DNA from: Thiobacillus sp. | GTDB taxonomy: Bacteria; Pseudomonadota; Gammaproteobacteria; Burkholderiales; Thiobacillaceae | DNA length: 10,000 nt | Assembly (NCBI GenBank): GCA_020216925.1 | Contig: JAIWOL010000001.1 | Span: 1-10,000, forward strand | Reading direction: 5' to 3' | In this document: positions 7,878-10,000 of the stretch, piece after piece | How the letters are laid out: the number at the start of each line of letters is the position of its first letter | Numbering within the stretch: position 1 is the stretch's first letter | The notes under the pieces: generated by a model | Databases searched by the model: none | Seen by the model: only the letters and a program-made list of their open reading frames with translations | What the model was told of the DNA's origin: nothing | Position numbers and translations under genes: made by a program

Positions 7878-7885
7878 GGGGCAGG

Positions 7886-9013
7886 TCAGACGATGTCGAG
7901 GTGATCCAGCCCCGCCATCATGTCGCGGCCACGGGCTTCCTGACCATGCAGCTTGATCTTCAGGCGCAGGTCGTTGAGGCTGTCGGCGTTCCTCAGCGCG
8001 TCCTCGTAGGAAATCATGCCGGCCTCGTAAAGGTCGAACAGCGCCTGGTCGAAGGTCTGCATGCCAAGCTCGCGCGACTTCGCCATGATTTCCTTGATCT
8101 CATGAACATGGCCCTTGAAGATCAGGTCGGCGATCAGCGGCGAGTTGAGCAGGATCTCGACCGCGGCGACGCGGCCGTTGGCGCCCTTGCGCGGGATCAG
8201 GCGCTGCGAGATGAAGGCCTTGAGGTTGAGTGACAGGTCCATCAGGAGCTGGTCGCGCTTGTCCTCCGGGAAGAAGTTGATGATGCGGTCGAGCGCCTGG
8301 TTGGCGCTGTTGGCGTGCAGCGTGGACAGGCACAGGTGGCCGGTCTCGGCGAAGGCGATGGCGTATTCCATCGTCTCGCGGTCGCGGATTTCGCCGATCA
8401 GGATGACGTCGGGCGCCTGGCGCAGGGTGTTCTTGAGCGCACTGAACCAGTTGTCGGTATCGATGCCGACTTCACGCTGGGTGATGATGGATTTCCTGTG
8501 CTCGTGCACGTATTCGATCGGATCTTCGACGGTGATGATGTGGCCGGCGTCGTTCTCGTTGCGATAGCCCACCATCGCGGCGAGCGATGTCGATTTGCCG
8601 GTGCCGGTACCGCCGACGAAGATCACGAGGCCGCGCTTGATCATCGCCACGTCCTTCAGGATGGGCGGCAGGTTCAGTTCCTCCAGCCTGGGAATCCGGG
8701 TGTTGATCGTGCGCATCACGATGCCGACGCGGCCCTGCTGCACGAACACGTTGACGCGGAAGCGGCCGATTTCGGGCGGGTTGATCGCAAAGTTGGATTC
8801 GTTGGTCGCCTCGAAATCGTGCCACTGGCGGTCGTTCATGACCGAGCGCGCCAGTTCCCGGGTATGCGCCGGGGTGAGGCTCTGCGGCGAGACCGGGGTG
8901 ATCTTGCCGTCGATCTTGATCGCGGGCGGGAAGCCGGCGGTGATGAAAAGGTCGGACGCGTTTTTCGCCAGCATCAGGCGCAGCAGATCGTGGACGGTTT
9001 TTTCTGCGTTCAT
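7886..9013 (-). CDS. pilU: PilU, type IV pilus retraction ATPase (PilT paralogue)
   Basis: PilU is a cytoplasmic hexameric ATPase of the GspE/PilT secretion-ATPase family that assists PilT in depolymerising type IV pili, giving twitching and DNA uptake. The 375-residue protein is full length and has an N-terminal PAS-like domain (about 1-110) and a RecA-like core. Walker A is GGTGTGKS at 134-141 (K140), the Asp box is TVEDPIEY at 161-168 (E163), Walker B is ILIGEIRD at 204-211 (E208), and the His box runs from TGHLCLSTLHAN with H226 and H233. GGTGTGKS instead of the GPTGSGKS of PilT, and the long tail after GMQTFDQAL ending DHLDIV, mark it as PilU rather than a second PilT. The ATG at 9013 has GAGAGG six bases upstream, overlapping the pilT stop; the gap to pilT is 10 bases, so they are co-transcribed from a promoter outside the window. 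Confidence 0.96.
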   Translation of the reverse strand: MNAEKTVHDLLRLMLAKNASDLFITAGFPPAIKIDGKITPVSPQSLTPAHTRELARSVMNDRQWHDFEATNESNFAINPPEIGRFRVNVFVQQGRVGIVMRTINTRIPRLEELNLPPILKDVAMIKRGLVIFVGGTGTGKSTSLAAMVGYRNENDAGHIITVEDPIEYVHEHRKSIITQREVGIDTDNWFSALKNTLRQAPDVILIGEIRDRETMEYAIAFAETGHLCLSTLHANSANQALDRIINFFPEDKRDQLLMDLSLNLKAFISQRLIPRKGANGRVAAVEILLNSPLIADLIFKGHVHEIKEIMAKSRELGMQTFDQALFDLYEAGMISYEDALRNADSLNDLRLKIKLHGQEARGRDMMAGLDHLDIV

Positions 9014-9019
9014 GGATAA

Positions 9020-9025
9020 CCTCTC
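9020..9025 (-). promoter_or_regulatory. Shine-Dalgarno of pilU overlapping the pilT stop
   Basis: GAGAGG on the - strand lies six bases before the pilU ATG and shares bases with the pilT TGA (9024-9026). It fixes the pilU start and suggests that ribosomes ending pilT can reload on pilU. Confidence 0.65.
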
Positions 9026-10000
9026 AGCCGAAGAAGGCGTCTTTGTTTTGCGCCGCGTTGCGCGCGACGCTGCCGGCGACGATGTTGCGCTTCACCAGAT
9101 CCTGGAGGCACTGGTCCAGCGTCTGCATGCCCAGGTTGCCGCCGGTCTGGATCGCCGAATACATCTGCGCGACCTTGTTCTCGCGGATCAGGTTCCGAAT
9201 GGCAGGCGTCCCGATCATGATCTCGTGCGCCGCCACGCGGCCGGTGCCGTCCTTGGTCTTGAGCAGCGTTTGCGAAATGACCGCGCGCAACGATTCGGAG
9301 AGCATCGAACGCACCATTTCCTTCTCCGCCGCGGGGAACACGTCGACGACACGGTCGATTGTTTTTGCTGCGGACGACGTATGCAGCGTGCCGAACACCA
9401 GGTGGCCGGTTTCGGCGGCGGTGAGCGCGAGGCGGATGGTCTCCAGATCCCGCAGTTCGCCCACCAGGATCACGTCCGGGTCTTCGCGCAGCGCGGAACG
9501 CAGGGCGTTGGCGAACGACAGCGTATGCGGGCCGACTTCGCGCTGGTTGATCAGGCATTTCTTCGACTGGTGCACGAATTCGATCGGGTCCTCGACGGTG
9601 AGGATGTGCGAATACTGGTTCTCGTTGATGTAGTCCATCATCGCCGCCAGCGTGGTCGACTTGCCCGAGCCGGTAGGGCCGGTGACCAGCACGATGCCGC
9701 GCGGCTGGTCGGAGATTTCCTTGAAGATCGGCGGACAGTTGAGTTCTTCCAGCGTCAGCACCTTGGAGGGGATCGTGCGGAACACCGCGCCGGCGCCATA
9801 CTGCTGGTTGAAGGCGTTGACGCGGAAGCGCGCCAGCGAGGGAATCTCGAACGAGAAGTCGATTTCCAGCGTTTCCTCGTACACCTTGCGCTGGCTGTCG
9901 TTCATGATGTCGTACACCATGCGGTGCACGTCCTTGTGTTCCATCGGCGGCAGATTGATGCGGCGGATGTCGCCGTTCACCCGGATCATGGGGGGCAGGC
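9024..10000 (-). CDS. pilT: PilT, type IV pilus retraction motor ATPase (5' end outside window)
   Basis: PilT is the main retraction ATPase of the type IV pilus; it binds the inner-membrane platform and drives pilin back into the membrane. About 325 residues are visible. The ATG at 9989 is internal: the frame continues upstream as LPPMIRVNGD, which in this family follows the ASDLHLS-type N-terminus, so some 20-25 residues are missing of the usual length near 345. Seen in order are the PAS-like domain, Walker A GPTGSGKST (9654-9680), Asp box TVEDPIEF, Walker B VILVGELRD, His box TGHLVFGTLHTSSAAKTIDR, the PilT-type C-terminal motif AIRNLIRENK, then GMQTLDQCL and a short tail ending KDAFFG. AIRNLIRE is the hallmark needed for retraction in characterised PilT proteins. 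pilU follows directly; promoter and start lie beyond the right edge. Confidence 0.97.
   Translation of the reverse strand, partial: LPPMIRVNGDIRRINLPPMEHKDVHRMVYDIMNDSQRKVYEETLEIDFSFEIPSLARFRVNAFNQQYGAGAVFRTIPSKVLTLEELNCPPIFKEISDQPRGIVLVTGPTGSGKSTTLAAMMDYINENQYSHILTVEDPIEFVHQSKKCLINQREVGPHTLSFANALRSALREDPDVILVGELRDLETIRLALTAAETGHLVFGTLHTSSAAKTIDRVVDVFPAAEKEMVRSMLSESLRAVISQTLLKTKDGTGRVAAHEIMIGTPAIRNLIRENKVAQMYSAIQTGGNLGMQTLDQCLQDLVKRNIVAGSVARNAAQNKDAFFG

Larger units (their letters stand above)
7572..7885. other. Convergent intergenic region (314 bases)
   Basis: This stretch separates the stop codons of the OmpA-barrel gene and pilU. I see no tRNA, no insertion sequence ends and no canonical terminator with a T-run for either strand. 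It holds three inverted repeats between 7805 and 7877 and a possible - strand coding remnant between 7588 and 7805, listed separately. Short + strand frames here lack ribosome-binding sites and have shadow-like composition. Confidence 0.7.

Noticed and set aside
8315..9019. Open frame of 234 codons on the + strand opposite pilU
   Set aside because: It is the antisense of a fully conserved PilU core; its Asp/Val/His-rich content is a shadow.
9987..9989. ATG as the start of pilT
   Set aside because: The upstream codons continue the conserved PilT N-terminal strand (LPP before MIRV), so the gene extends past the right edge.
1..10000. CRISPR arrays, tRNAs, insertion sequences, phage or defence genes
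   Set aside because: I saw no regularly spaced direct repeats with spacers, no cloverleaf, no transposase motif or terminal inverted repeats, and no nuclease, toxin or reverse transcriptase motif.

Overview
The window is GC-rich DNA, densely coding, and looks like a Gram-negative proteobacterium, most likely a betaproteobacterium. That guess rests on the PilT and PilU sequences, the tandem pilT-pilU order, the outer-membrane proteins and the base composition; no rRNA or other phylogenetic marker is present. There are four real genes: two on the + strand facing two on the - strand, with a gap of about 0.3 kb between the pairs.

Left (1-7571, + strand): a large cell-envelope module of two genes. 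The first is open at the left edge and encodes a secreted, mosaic, repeat-rich protein: DUF11-type beta-sandwich repeats, Asp/Asn/Gly-rich linkers, SdrD-B/Cna-B-like folds, then a C-terminal segment that looks like a degenerate OmpA-like domain. Its stop codon overlaps the start of the second gene (ATGA), and a strong Shine-Dalgarno sits inside the end of the first gene, so the two are very probably co-translated. The second gene encodes a 1403-residue exported protein with a signal peptide, an N-terminal OmpA-like peptidoglycan-binding domain, Ig-like periplasmic or surface modules, and a very long C-terminal region that reads as an outer-membrane beta-barrel. The reasonable inference is a partnership: a barrel tethered to peptidoglycan plus a large surface or periplasmic fibrous protein. 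The substrate and role are not known from sequence.

Middle (7572-7885): a convergent intergenic region of 314 bases. It holds three closely spaced inverted repeats just past the end of pilU and, on the - strand, a 52-codon open stretch with gene-like composition but no convincing start. That stretch may be the remnant of a frameshifted small gene.

Right (7886-10000, - strand): pilU preceded by pilT (pilT is cut by the right edge), the paired hexameric ATPases that power type IV pilus retraction and twitching. They form a two-gene unit with 10 bases between them.

The pilTU half is ordinary. The most interesting part is the translationally coupled DUF11-repeat / OmpA-barrel pair, in which both partners carry OmpA-like domains at opposite ends.
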